Below, one piece after another: positions 48,111 through 59,217 of a stretch of DNA of 64,000 nt. Below the pieces are notes generated by a model. The model searched no databases. It was not told where the DNA came from and saw nothing but the letters and a program-made list of their open reading frames with translations. Numbering within the stretch: position 1 is the first letter of the stretch; each line of letters begins with the position of its first letter. The stretch covers positions 2,232,001 to 2,296,000 of the forward strand of contig NC_026505.1 of the NCBI RefSeq assembly GCF_000182925.2, in the 5' to 3' direction. A program made the translations under genes and the position numbers. This DNA comes from Neurospora crassa OR74A (Eukaryota > Ascomycota > Sordariomycetes > Sordariales > Sordariaceae).

Positions 48111-48779
48111 TAGAATAGAGTAAAATAGAGTAGAGGGGGTTAATTACTTAAGTTCAAAAATATTAAAAATCCTAAAATTTTTATTAAGTTCAAAAAGTCG
48201 GATTTTGATATATTAATATACAATCAAGGTCTATAAGAGCTACTTCCCCGGATTGTTTGTAAATGTTTATTACATCCGTTGGTCCGTATATACTCGATAT
48301 AACGCATTACATTAGCCAGAAATTTTTAGCGCCCGCTAGCTCCCATCTTAGTATAACAATTTAACCTCACAACCCTTCTATATTCTAGCGCTTTATAATA
48401 TACCTCCTCCTATCCCTATATTTACCGTCTAATAATTGAAGTTTCTAAATTTAGAGGTACTACGAGTTAGTACTTTATATACTTTTAGTTTATAAATAGA
48501 TTAATTTAAATTTACTCTCTTTTATACTCTTTTACCCCCTCTTCGCTCTCGTTTGGAAATACTGCTGCTACAGCTTCTACGACCCATTTACAATTTGGAC
48601 TCGTATTGTAATAGGATTATTAAGAAAGAATTTATTAATATATCTTTTTACTAACACTAGCAACCGAGTAAATAATTCCTCCTCCTCTTCTATTAATTAA
48701 TAATATTAACAATAAATAAAATTATATAACCCCGTAATAATATATATAAAGTCGATCTATATATCGATAGGGTACTTTA

Positions 48780-49520
48780 GCGCCAACTTGCGTATTAACT
48801 TCGCTATCCTTTTTAACTATCTAAACGCCTGCTCGATTAGTATTCGATTTATACTATACCTCAAATTATATAACTCCTTCTTTATTTTAGGCTACTTATT
48901 ACCTAGAATATCCCTCTAATCTTAGAGATAATATTATACTATAAGGAATGGGATTAAAATGCCTTTCTATTAGTTAAAGTCTACGTTAGTTAAATAAAAG
49001 CGCTTAGGAGGTATTTTAAACCCGTAGAATAAAACAATACAAAGTAATCTCGCGTTTTACATTAACCCCTCTACGCTAACTAATATATACGCGAAGAAGC
49101 CGTTAAATTTTATTACAGCAAATACATTCTATAAAATAAATCCCTTTCTATTATACCAGTAGTTTTAATCCTTCGCTAGTACCTTAGTATAAATATAGGT
49201 ACCGTCGATAATACTAATCGTACTACTAAACCGCTAGTTACCCGCGATAAACTCGATTTCTAACGCTACAAAATTATTATTTAGTTAAATAATAAACTCG
49301 GTATAAAGCTTAATAAAGATTAGCATCATCTGCGTAACAATACTCAATACTATTAACTAGGCTATTAAGAAGTAGTAGGCTGCTTGCCATTGAGTCTCGT
49401 TAAATACAATAATCCAAATAAATACTATCAACTTAAACTCAACGGTCTAGTATTTAGTATCCCTCATACTACCCCTCTCCCGTATCTATCTCGCTAGAGC
49501 TATAAATTTAATCTTTATTA
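48780..49520 (-). pseudogene. HARBI1-like DDE transposase relic
   Basis: Minus-strand frame, heavily mutated, in which the family landmarks survive in order. ISIIDGTYIY (first catalytic Asp, the DGTHI motif) is followed by YWYNRKGF (the NRKG block). A VSVEGLM...ARLL stretch lies where GSAHDSRVL normally holds the second Asp, then KIPPKRFYLTNVDF (the P.GKYYLADAGY region). KELYNLRYS and IEQAFR (the ELFN.RH...ERVFG region with the terminal Glu) close the core. This order identifies the PIF/Harbinger superfamily. Ends are approximate, and no intact frame exists. Confidence 0.8.
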
Positions 49521-50269
49521 TACGAAAGAATTTATAGAACCGCCTTTTATACCCACTCAATAAATATTAGGCCTTAGCTATATTTGCTTTTAAGCCGCTT
49601 TCATTAATAACTTTAGGGTTATCACCTTGCCTCCCTCCCGTTAAGGTAGCTATAGCAATAATAACGGTAATAGTAAGAAAAAGTACGACTTTTTTTCGGT
49701 AGGCTTCTATTGCCTCCTCCTCCTCCTCTATTATAGTATAGTTGTTGTTTTTTACTATAGTTGCTAATATATATTGTTAAAGTAGGTTACACTACTTCAC
49801 TCCCTATATAAATTACTACTATTAAATAATAGTACGACTACTAATAGTAATAATATATACAAATGGTCGTATAGTTACGTAGCTTAGAGGATAGCCCCGC
49901 AGTCAACCCTAATACCAGCGCCACAATTTATTAACAAATTACCCACTTCTATAAGGTTACGGTTATACAAAGTGCCCTCGAGGATGCCTTCTATAACCTA
50001 ATTATTAAATAGGGTAGTAGATCTATAAATAGGGGTATCTATACTTATTCTGGCGTGCGATGGCTAGTAGCCATACCTTATAGAGAATAGCTCGCCCTTA
50101 CTTAAGTACCTTTGACTAATCGTTACGCTAGTATAATACGGCTTTTTTATAAGGTTACGCATCTACTTTGTATAAAACATAACCTTTTAAGGGATTTAAT
50201 TGTGTAGATTTTGCCCGCTTAAAGAGGGAAAGTACGATCCACTTATGGGTCTTGAATTTGCACAACTCT

Positions 50270-50315
50270 TAAGGTTACGTTTATAAGGTTACGGTCACGC
50301 GAGCCGATCAGGCCC
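50270..50315 (-). repeat. Right terminal inverted repeat of Harbinger relic
   Basis: Perfect inverted copy of the left terminal repeat, followed directly by the CAA target duplication. Confidence 0.92.
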
Positions 50316-50318
50316 CAA

Positions 50319-53300
50319 GTCGTCACAAGTTCCGGCAGGACACACACTTTAGCTACCGGGGGGGGGGGGGGGGGGGGGGGAGGAGAGAGAAGGGAAGCCC
50401 CACCTTCGTCTGGGACCTGAATTTCATGAAACTGCCCGCCCGCAGTGTCGGTTGGGTCCCGCTCAACCCACGCGTCCCCGCCAATGGTACGCTCATGGCA
50501 CAGGCCCCTCGCCCAGCTTTTCCTCGTGAAGCGCAAAAGCCTTTTGATCATCCATAGCGACCTCCTCAAGTTCCTCCCACTCTAACTGCTTTCGCGCTCG
50601 TGCACAGTAGTATAGTTTGGGTCACCCAGAGCATCGACCCTGACCGCAGACGAGACCGCCGATGCCCCGAGTTGTCTTGTGTGCAGGCCTCGCTAAAAAG
50701 AACACGAACCATATCCCCACCAGACTGGTATCGCCTTTTGTTGGGTTGATCGGGGCTGATGTGGTTGATGGCACCTTCGCTGTGGTGCCTCTACACATAA
50801 AGCTCGCAGGCCGTGGGGAGGCGAGTTATGTGCTAGCAGATGGGAGGAAGGGCTGCGCAAAGTTGCCGCAAAAATCCAGCTCAGACCTTCTGTCAACCCT
50901 CCAACTAGGAAAGCATCATGCGTATGCGCAAATTTTCAAGCCACAACCGTCAGATCGAGAGCGAAGAGCGGAAGCAAGCAGCACTAACAAACCGCCGCAA
51001 AGGGCCGGCCAGCTCCAAAGTGGAAGAATGTTGCCAAACCAGGGTTGCGGAGAGCAAAACCCGAATATCAAGGTACATACCTCTACGTACCTATTCTTGT
51101 ACGCAGTACACCACCATCAAACCGCTTTCGGCCGTGGGCTTTGCGTTGGCTCTACACTATGTACTAATGTATGTATGTGCGTATTACAATATCATGATGC
51201 CGTAACCTGGACAGCCCCATATTGGACAACCACGGTATCCACGACTTCTCCGCGAACTCGAGCAAAGATCCAGCAGTGTTCACTGTAGCGGCGACGGTAG
51301 GGCAAGTTTCGGCCACTGTCACGGCCCACGGAACAAGACAAATCAGGAATCTCCAGACACCTCGCACCTGTCTCGCGCGCTCACCATCACATCCCTCTCG
51401 CCGGCGTCAGGAGGCATGTGGGCACTGGACAGGACATGCTTTCAACACCACCATCCGCTTTTTTCGGTGCAACCCTTCTCTGTGTCGACAAAAGAGGGCA
51501 AAGAATGACAATCTAAAACGCAAAGGCCCCAGAATCCTGCGCTACTGGCTTTTCGTGCCAGAGCTAATTATGACCATACCCTCTTCCTTTCTGACCGACC
51601 CCGGCAGAAGCTTTGCTGGCTTACCACTGGTCACCAAGATCAGGTAAGGGGTGTTTCTAGCGGGCACACGACGCCAAATACTGGATTCCAACAGGAAGTT
51701 GAGTGTTCGGAAAGATTTCGATACGTTACGGACACAGGACAGGCTCGGCTCACGGGGGAGAGGCTGCAGAAAGAACAAGATGCGCGTATTTGCAGGGCAT
51801 GGCTGTGGAAACCAGAATGTTGGACCATTTGAGCCGCGCCGTAGGACCCACATCATGGAGCAACGCATCAGGGCCAGGCAAGCCAGCGAGGGTTTGAAGA
51901 CACAGGAGACACAGGAGAGGTCACACACATTTTTCTACGGAAACACCCCTGCTGAGAGTACTTCGGTACGTTGATCCTGGCTGATCCTTTCCAGACCATG
52001 CGACAGCCACTCAAATTCCCTGTAGACCTTCGCATGCGTCTTGGCTACTCATCCTATACACCCATTTTTCCCTCACGCACACCCACTATCAACTCAAGGC
52101 GCACCATTTGTCCCGTGCATTGGGTGGCTTTCAGGGTGTTCAGTTGCTCTCCGCTCGCATCGGTACCCAGGTACGTACCTCCCTTTTACACGCGAGCATG
52201 GTCATGGGCTTTGTAAATGGAAGCCATTCTTTTCTGTCAGACTCCACGGCAACTGAAAGTCATGCAGTCGACGAATCTGTTGCGACCCCTGCCCACCACA
52301 GTCGCATAAAGGGACGCGGCGGCGGGCGGCCATTATTCCCTCCACAGAACAAATGCTGTTGAACACTCCGCGCGCACAGGTGGCTCAGGTGGGTACCTTT
52401 GCGCTGTACACTACGTACTACCAATTTCATCCTGTACATCACCACGTCCTCACTTTTGTTGCGGGTTTTCTCCTCCACTTCAGACGGCTATCCCGCCGTG
52501 CCCGCCTGGCTCATGTCACCATGGCTCCCACCTCACTATGACCGAAATGAGGGCATGAGGGGCGGTTAGTTTTGCAAAGTCAGCATGATCCTCGCCCCGC
52601 GTAGCTACGGGCAACATGCTCCTGCTCGGTCCGGCATTGTCCATTCTGCCCGAGGAGTCCAAGCTGATATACCAAGTATCTGTATCTGCACAGTGGTATC
52701 ATCGAGGCTTAAAACCGTATGCAAGCTCGCAGTGCCTTGCACATGCTCACGGCCTGACAGCAGTGGAATCATTCGTTACTTTGTCGGACATTGCACTCGG
52801 CTGACAGGCTAGAGAACTTCACCCGAAGGCTCGTTGAAGCAGCAGGTACGACGGGGACGGCAAGGAAGACATCTGAATAACGAATTCGTCTTCAACCGTT
52901 GCGAACGGCAGACCAATGTAATTTGAGCATCGGTATCCGTCAGATCCTCCGAGTATCTGCCCCATGGAACCCCTGTCCAAGCCACCGACTCAGCTTAACC
53001 CCATTTCTACATTCAGTAGGTACGTATTTCGCATATTCACTGACGCCAAACATGCCAGGATAAGAGTACCAAAGAATGGCTCGAGACACCACCATGGAGA
53101 TGGAGTGTTGGAGAGTGGAGGCGGTTTCTTTCCGCTTCATTGCTCCGCTTGACCGCCCACCACCACCACCCATCTGGAACCTCCGCCCACTCACTGCTAA
53201 GTACCGTGTACCACAGGACGTCGACACTGTGTGTACCTGACAAATGGCCAATTGCGGCAGCACAGTGTGTCCGCCATGGTACAAACTCCAACGCCGTCCT

Positions 53301-53995
53301 CAATGGGCTAGCCAGCCATGACCCACTAACGCAGCAATGAGGTACGAAGGTACAAGCCCCACAATATGTACGTTCTTTAACACGCAACCCAAGAATCCAC
53401 GACGAGGAGCCGCCCTTTTCCCCCTTGCAACCCCGTACACTACATTCAACGGAGTCGTCTCTCACAAGCACTTCGGATTACCATTGCCCGTCAATATCTC
53501 CATCCGGTTTGCAGTTTGCGTCTACCTTGCCCATCATACCCTGCAGTTGAAGCCGAAACCCTTTCTTTCTATTCTTCAAGGTTATCCAGGCTGAACCATC
53601 CCTGCGCGCACATATGACGCAGGCTACCCAAGCCAAAGTCATGGGTAAGCTTCCGTTGAGCCCCGTCGACGCGGAGTCTTGCACACGACGGGATTCACTT
53701 ACATGCCTGAGCGCCCCATCGGCTGTCTTGTTGTTGTTTCCTTTCGGCGCCAATATGGTCAGATTGTCTATTCAAACTAGGTTTGATCCATCCAACCGCT
53801 TCCAACTTCCATATCCATCTCGGTTCCTCGGCCGGGGCCCAAGTGTCTTGCATGGTTTCCATACTGTCACTGCTCTCACGTCCTTCTCACTTCATATACC
53901 TCGTCTATCGTCACTTGGAAAGTTGACCAAGCTTCCTTCAACAAGCAAGACTTTTCTTACACTTTACCTATCTCTCTTCGCAAAACTTCATCAAG
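50319..53995. other. Gene desert, right part, upstream of acidic protein gene
   Basis: Ordinary base composition with no convincing gene. A run of 23 G occupies 50358-50380, next to the transposon end. A minus-strand stretch at 50493-50620 reads as a coherent charged peptide but has no start or family. The 208-codon open frame at 50662-51288 looks random. The last several hundred bases, pyrimidine-rich near 53860-53990, are probably leader and promoter of the next gene. Confidence 0.45.
50358..50380 (+). repeat. G23 homopolymer
   Basis: Twenty-three consecutive G followed by AGGAGAGAGA. It is prone to sequencing-length error and could form G-quadruplex DNA. Confidence 0.85.
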
Positions 53996-55120
53996 ATGAT
54001 GCCGTTACTGGTTAACCAAAATAACAACAACAACTTCAACATGGGTCAATCCTATCAGGCCCCGATGTTCAGCACCAACATGATGGAGACACCTCTTGAT
54101 AAAGCGTCACAACAATACATCGCTGCTCATACGCGAAACATGTCGAGGGGTTACGGTGGACAGAAGACGACCACTTCGATGCGGATAACGAAGCCCAGCA
54201 GCGCCAGCACCAGCCCCCGCTATTCGTTTTCGCAGTCCAAGAGGAAGACTTTGATCGGTGATGGGTTCCAGAATCTCTATACTCAACCTGCCGCGGCGGC
54301 GTATCTCCCCACACCTGCGGCTGAATTCCCGGTCGAGTTCATGTACGACCCGGAGACGAAGCCAGCGACGACAGCACGACCAATTAGCTGGCACCCCTCG
54401 TCGCAACAGGTGGCATATTCCCAGCCTTACCCTCAGGAGTCCGCGATGGCGTTTGCTCCCTACCCGTCCTATCAAGACTTTGGCGCTTGCACACAGTTTC
54501 AGCAACTGCCCCCAACCCCAAGCGTGTACTCCGGCTCCAACTCGCCATGCTCGGCGTCCTTCTCCCCGCTCTCACTTCCCTACCCCAGCGTCGATTTTCA
54601 GCAATCACAGCATCAGTATGCCTCGCCAGGGATTCAGCTCTACCAACCGGCTCCAGAATCACCCCAAAGTATGGCTGGCATGGTCGGCGATATTTCTTAC
54701 GCCGATTTCTCCAAGGCGGAAGGCAATGTCATGGGATGGACTTCCTATGCGCCGTCATCGAGCGGCTTGGACACATACACAGCGCCGCCTACACCGAATA
54801 ATTTCGAGCTGCCAGAGCAGTTCACCAACACCAAGGTGGCCTCTGAAGAGCCTGTTTCCTATGAGGCACCGGAAGACGACGAATCTGATGGCGAGATTCT
54901 GTACGGCATGGGACTGTACGACCCCCCCGAGACCCACGAGCCCGCCGACATGGACTTTCACCAGTCTACCGTCTCTTCACTTCTTGGAAACGCCGCAGCC
55001 TACGAGAAGCCCTCCGGCAAGGGTCTGAAGCTCGAGGACGCATGGGAGCCTCCTGCCAGCGACGATGAAGAGGACAATGAAGAGCAGGAAGATGACGAGG
55101 AGGAGGAAGAGGAAGACTAA
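53996..55120 (+). CDS. Hypothetical low-complexity acidic-tailed protein
   Basis: A single exon of 374 residues with no recognised family. The start MMPLLVNQNNNNNFNMGQSY is Asn-rich. A basic patch follows (SASTSPRYSFSQSKRKTLIG, residues about 70-90), then a long Pro/Gln/Ser/Tyr-rich disordered region (residues 95-240). Two short ordered-looking blocks, DGEILYGMGLYDPPE and KGLKLEDAWEPP, precede an acidic tail of Asp and Glu only. No signal peptide or membrane segment is visible. Composition resembles nuclear regulators or activation domains, but that is only an impression. The ATG at 53996 lies in TCAAGATGATG, and the second Met or Met16 could also start. It follows about 16.6 kb without genes. 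Confidence 0.75.
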   Translation: MMPLLVNQNNNNNFNMGQSYQAPMFSTNMMETPLDKASQQYIAAHTRNMSRGYGGQKTTTSMRITKPSSASTSPRYSFSQSKRKTLIGDGFQNLYTQPAAAAYLPTPAAEFPVEFMYDPETKPATTARPISWHPSSQQVAYSQPYPQESAMAFAPYPSYQDFGACTQFQQLPPTPSVYSGSNSPCSASFSPLSLPYPSVDFQQSQHQYASPGIQLYQPAPESPQSMAGMVGDISYADFSKAEGNVMGWTSYAPSSSGLDTYTAPPTPNNFELPEQFTNTKVASEEPVSYEAPEDDESDGEILYGMGLYDPPETHEPADMDFHQSTVSSLLGNAAAYEKPSGKGLKLEDAWEPPASDDEEDNEEQEDDEEEEEED

Positions 55121-55565
55121 GACTCACGAGATTATGACACTTGCATGATGAAATATTGAGAAGAAGCATTACACCGGCGACGGTTTGGGACACGCATAGC
55201 ATTTACGGGACGGATTCCTAGAAAGGCATATGGGCTGGAAGCCCTATCGAAGATGCATCGACACATCAGGAATGTGTGGCTAGGCGTTTTGGTTTGCGTT
55301 TTTTTTTTTTCCCTGTTTTGTTTAGGAGACAAAGATACCCACCTCTGCAAATAAATACATGTACATATCTGAACAACATGCGATCTCACTGTCCTTGATT
55401 CACACCACCATCTCTTATTCCTTGGCCGCCGTGCATGCCTGCAAATGTGATGTCTTGCTGAGTGTTCATAGTGACTCTCATCGTGAGCTTGTTGGGACGT
55501 CCCTGAATCAAGCCAAGAGTGATGAATAAGCGGCCAGCCGTCAGGGGAAGTGAATCCGTCAAATA

Positions 55566-56193
55566 CTTGGGGGGTTCTGGGCGCCAAGGCTTTCTTTCCC
55601 CCCTACATTCCATGTAGGGGGAGCCGAAAAGTTGGGACGGTATTTTAAAATGGGACATCTGGAATCTTAGCGTTTCCTATACAAAAGTGTTAACGGAGGG
55701 ACATCGATCATCATTGTACCACGGAACCTTTTTCTAAAATTCCAAGAAAATTTGAGAAGTAAAAGGACACGTCTAGAAAAGCGTACCCAAAATTGCATCA
55801 ATTTTGGCACAAACATTAGGGAGATAGAAGCGATAGAAGTATCTTTCACTATAGAATCATCACCTTCGTTCGGCGTAGTGCAGCACACTGAAAGCGACAA
55901 TATATAGTGTATAAAATACATTTGGACCTTACCATCTACTCATCTTTAAGGATGATTTTTTCAAAGCTTCTAAAATGGTTCCTATAAGTAAGAATTCTAT
56001 ACCTGAATTTTTCTAGAATTTTAGAAAAAAGTTTCGTAGTAGAATTGCTGACTGAAGTCGCTTCGCTAACACTTTTGTATAGGAAACGCTAAGATTCCAG
56101 ATGTCCCATTTTAAAATACCGTCCCAACTTTTCGGCTCCCCCTACATGGAATGTAGGGGGGAAAGAAAGCCTTGGCGCCCAGAACCCCCCAAG
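55566..56193. mobile_element. MITE-like element with long perfect inverted repeats
   Basis: A 628-bp element without coding capacity. Its ends, beginning CTTGGGGGGTTCTGGGCGCC, are perfect inverted repeats of 127 bp (55566-55692 and 56067-56193). Each is flanked by TA (55564-55565 and 56194-56195), consistent with the TA target of Tc1/mariner-type elements. Each arm contains its own small hairpin, CCCCCTACAT-TCC-ATGTAGGGGG. The internal 374 bp is AT-rich, and about 70 bp next to each arm continue as a diverged inverted repeat. No transposase is present, so it would depend on an element elsewhere. It lies between the acidic protein gene and the lysine gene. Confidence 0.85.
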
Positions 56194-56688
56194 TATGTTC
56201 CAGTCCCTGTTTGTGGTTCGCCAGAAACATGCACTACCCATCGGTTGACAGCTGCCAAGAGTGACTGGCGACCAGCTAGACTGTACCTCTACTGTAAAGT
56301 CCGGCAGGCAAGCTGGTGTTGCTACCCCGCCAGTGAGTGCTTGGCGCCAATTGGAACGACACCAGTGCGCCTTGGGTGCCCCTCGTTTGAGGTCAGGAAA
56401 AAAAAAAAAAAAAAAATGGAAGAAAGCGACTGACCAGAAGCCGTTATCGGCCGGAGCTCCACCAATTGCATCTCCAACCGCGAGCGATGAAGTGCGAGTC
56501 AAGTCTGGATATCGGTTGTTAGCGGACAAGGACGGCAATAACACCATCGAAGTCACCTATTGCCGGCTTGAGAGCATGCAGTGTGGGGGATCTAATTCTG
56601 ATTCTTTCTCTCCTCCGGATTTAACCTGACAAACACCAAAACACTGCGTCTGAATCACATCAGCTTGCAGATATCACAAGTCGCAAAG

Positions 56689-58300
56689 ATGGCTTCCCAA
56701 CAGTAATGCCATCCCCCTTACCCCCCCTACATACATCTCCCCCGCCATCCTGCCCTCACCTCGGGCAACCGCAAGAGCTGGGGATGCTGACCTCAAGTTT
56801 CATGTCTTCAGCAAGGTTCTCATGCTTGGCGCTGGCTTCGTCACCCGCCCTACTCTCGATGTCCTCAGCGAAGCTGGCATTCCCGTCACCGTCGGTACGT
56901 CAACAGTCAATTATAACAATGCACCTCTTGTTCGACAGTCCGGAACGAAAATACGGGCATTTAGGCTGACATTTGCGCTTGTGCGCGACAGCCTGCCGTA
57001 CTCTTGCCTCTGCTCAGAAGCTCTCTGAGGGTGTTAAGAACGCCACCCCCATCTCCCTCGATGTCACCAACGATGAGGCTCTCGACGCTGAGGTCGCCAA
57101 GCATGACCTTGTCATCAGCTTGATCCCTTATACCTTCCATGCCACCGTCATCAAGTCGGCTATTCGCCAGAAGAAGCACGTCGTTACCACTAGCTACGTC
57201 TCTCCCGCTATGATGGAGCTCGATGCCGAGGCCAAGGCCGCCGGCATTACCGTCATGAACGAGATTGGTGTAAGTCCATGACATATTAAATGTTTCGAAG
57301 CTTTCAATCATACTAAGTCGCTCGGCAGCTCGATCCCGGTATCGACCACTTGTACGCCATCAAGACCATCGATGAGGTCCACCAGGCCGGCGGCAAGATT
57401 CTCTCCTTCCTGTCCTACTGCGGTGGTCTCCCCGCCCCCGAGGACTCCGACAACCCGCTCGGTTACAAGTTCTCCTGGTCCTCTCGCGGTGTCTTGCTCG
57501 CTCTCCGCAACGCCGGCAAGTGGTGGCAGGATGGCAAGATCGTCGAGGTTGAGGGCAAGGACCTCATGAAGATGGCCAAGCCCTACTTCATCTACCCCGG
57601 CTACGCTTTCGTCGCCTACCCTAACCGCGACTCTACCATTTACAAGGAGCGCTACAACATTCCCGAGGCTCAGACCGTCATCCGTGGCACTCTCCGTTAC
57701 CAGGGCTTCCCTCAGTTCATCAAGACTCTTGTCGACATCGGTTTCCTTGACGACACTGCGCGCGAGAGCCTGAGCAAGCAGACTCCCTGGAAGGAGGCCA
57801 CCAAGGAGATCGTCGGTGCTGCTTCTTCCAGCCAGGCCGACCTCGAGGCCGCCATCCTCTCCAAGGCCACCTTCGAGTCCGCCGAGGACCAGAAGCGTAT
57901 CCTCAGCGGGCTCCGCTGGATCGGTCTCTTCTCTGATGAGACCATCACCCCCCGCGGCAACCCTCTCGACACCCTCTGCGCCACTCTTGAGCAGAAGATG
58001 CAGTTCGAGGAGGGCGAGCGCGACTTGGTCATGCTCCAGCACAAGTTCGAGATTGAGCACGCCGATGGCTCCCGCGAGACCCGCACCTCGACCCTCGTCG
58101 AGTACGGTGACCCCAAGGGCTACTCTGCCATGGCTAAGACCGTCGGTGTTCCTTGCGCCGTCGCTGTTAAGCAGGTCCTGAGCGGCCAGATCTCTGGCAA
58201 GGGCGTTCTGGCTCCTATGAGCACCGACATCACCGAGCCCTTGATGAAGGAGCTCCACGAGAAGTACGGTATTACCATGATCGAGAAGACCATCTCCTAA
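56689..58300 (+). CDS. LYS9: Saccharopine reductase (NADP+, L-glutamate forming)
   Basis: EC 1.5.1.10, penultimate step of the fungal alpha-aminoadipate lysine pathway: it condenses aminoadipate semialdehyde with glutamate and reduces the product to saccharopine. Exons 56689-56702, 56812-56894, 56992-57269 and 57329-58300 give 448 residues, near the usual 446-450. The Rossmann start KVLMLGAGFVTRPTLDVLSE has GAGFV at 11-15 and is followed by VACRTLASAQKL across intron 2. The substrate domain has LISLIPY-type sequence (VISLIPYTFHATVIKSA), VTTSYVSPAM, EIGLDPGIDHLYA across intron 3, and SYCGGLPAPEDSDNPLGYKFSWS. The terminal TVGVPCAVAVKQVLSGQI is intact. The first exon holds only four codons and two bases. 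The protein is cytosolic, with no targeting signal. Codon bias is strong. Confidence 0.95.
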
Positions 58301-59217
58301 GCTCAATGCGAAATTCTTGATGGACTGGAAGATGATGAAGAGAAGAAGAGTACTCTTTGACTAGGACGCCGAGTTTTAAATACCATGAGCGAAGCGACTG
58401 GACGCAAAGGAGGTGTTTATCCCCGATCGGACATGGAGTAGATCGAAGGCTGTGCAATGGCGGTGCTTCAGCGAAATACGAAGATACCAAATAGATCCAG
58501 GGTTGAAAAAAAGGAGAAAAGGGGAGGGAACTCGCCCGGAAAGGTACAGATGACTCATGAAGGTGGCATGTCCAACCCCCCCGGTTCATGGAGAGGCATG
58601 CCATGATACCGTAGTGGGCTATGAGGGCATGTAGGCATGGAAATAGGTAGTTGTACGAATTGACACCGCATGTTGAAGCCCTTATGAATTTCCGTCTCGC
58701 AACGCGAATTATTTGTTCGAATGACGCTGGAACCGTTCAAATAAGCCTGATCAGGTTGTGATACCCATCATGGTTGTCTCTTGAAGTGATTTGAGAAATA
58801 TAGCGGTCGTGAGGCCTCGGGCACGCAGAGCTGTAGAGCTCAAAACGTGATCCAAGAAAACGGTGCAATTGAAAAATTGTTTGAGAGGTCCGTGTCCGAC
58901 ACAAAACAAGCATTTTTCCACTACCACCGCGGAAACCAAAACAACCGATCAAGAGATGACAAGGAGACAGAAATGTTCATACAACTGATTCGCACCGGCT
59001 TCCTATTTCATTGTGGTGTTTATGGATGAGCTTCATATTTCATGTCATATGAGAAAATTCTACTGCCACGCGATTCCGCCAACTCAAATTTCATCCTGAC
59101 CGCAAAGCTCAAGACTCAGCGAACCAAACCAAAAACCGGACAGGATCCTGTGATCGAGACAACGCCAAACTGCCATCACAACAACCACTACCGAATTTCA
59201 AGGGCGCAAAAGAGGAA
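58301..59217. other. Intergenic region between saccharopine reductase and LAS1
   Basis: 3' flank of one gene and upstream region of the next. No gene, RNA or repeat recognised. Confidence 0.4.

Larger units (their letters stand above)
46211..50315. mobile_element. RIP-degraded PIF/Harbinger DNA transposon
   Basis: A 4105-bp block with 46-bp perfect terminal inverted repeats (46211-46256 and 50270-50315) beginning GGGCCTGATCGGC. It is flanked by the 3-bp direct repeat CAA (46208-46210 and 50316-50318), the target-site length of the PIF/Harbinger superfamily. The inside is strongly TA-rich and poor in CpA, as RIP produces, with many stop codons in every frame. A minus-strand HARBI1-type transposase relic is still readable, as is a second plus-strand coding relic. 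Right subterminal repeats of ATAAGGTTACG occur at 49951, 50149, 50270 and 50283. The element is dead; the ends remain intact. Confidence 0.88.

Noticed and set aside
46211-50315. AT-rich block considered as centromere-like or mitochondrial insertion
   Set aside because: Exact terminal inverted repeats, CAA duplication and a Harbinger transposase relic explain it as one transposon.
50662-51288. 208-codon plus-strand open frame
   Set aside because: No domain, irregular composition and no leader-like sequence or intron partners; treated as chance.
57308-58306. 332-codon minus-strand open frame opposite saccharopine reductase
   Set aside because: Same antisense effect; composition is typical of reverse-strand shadows.
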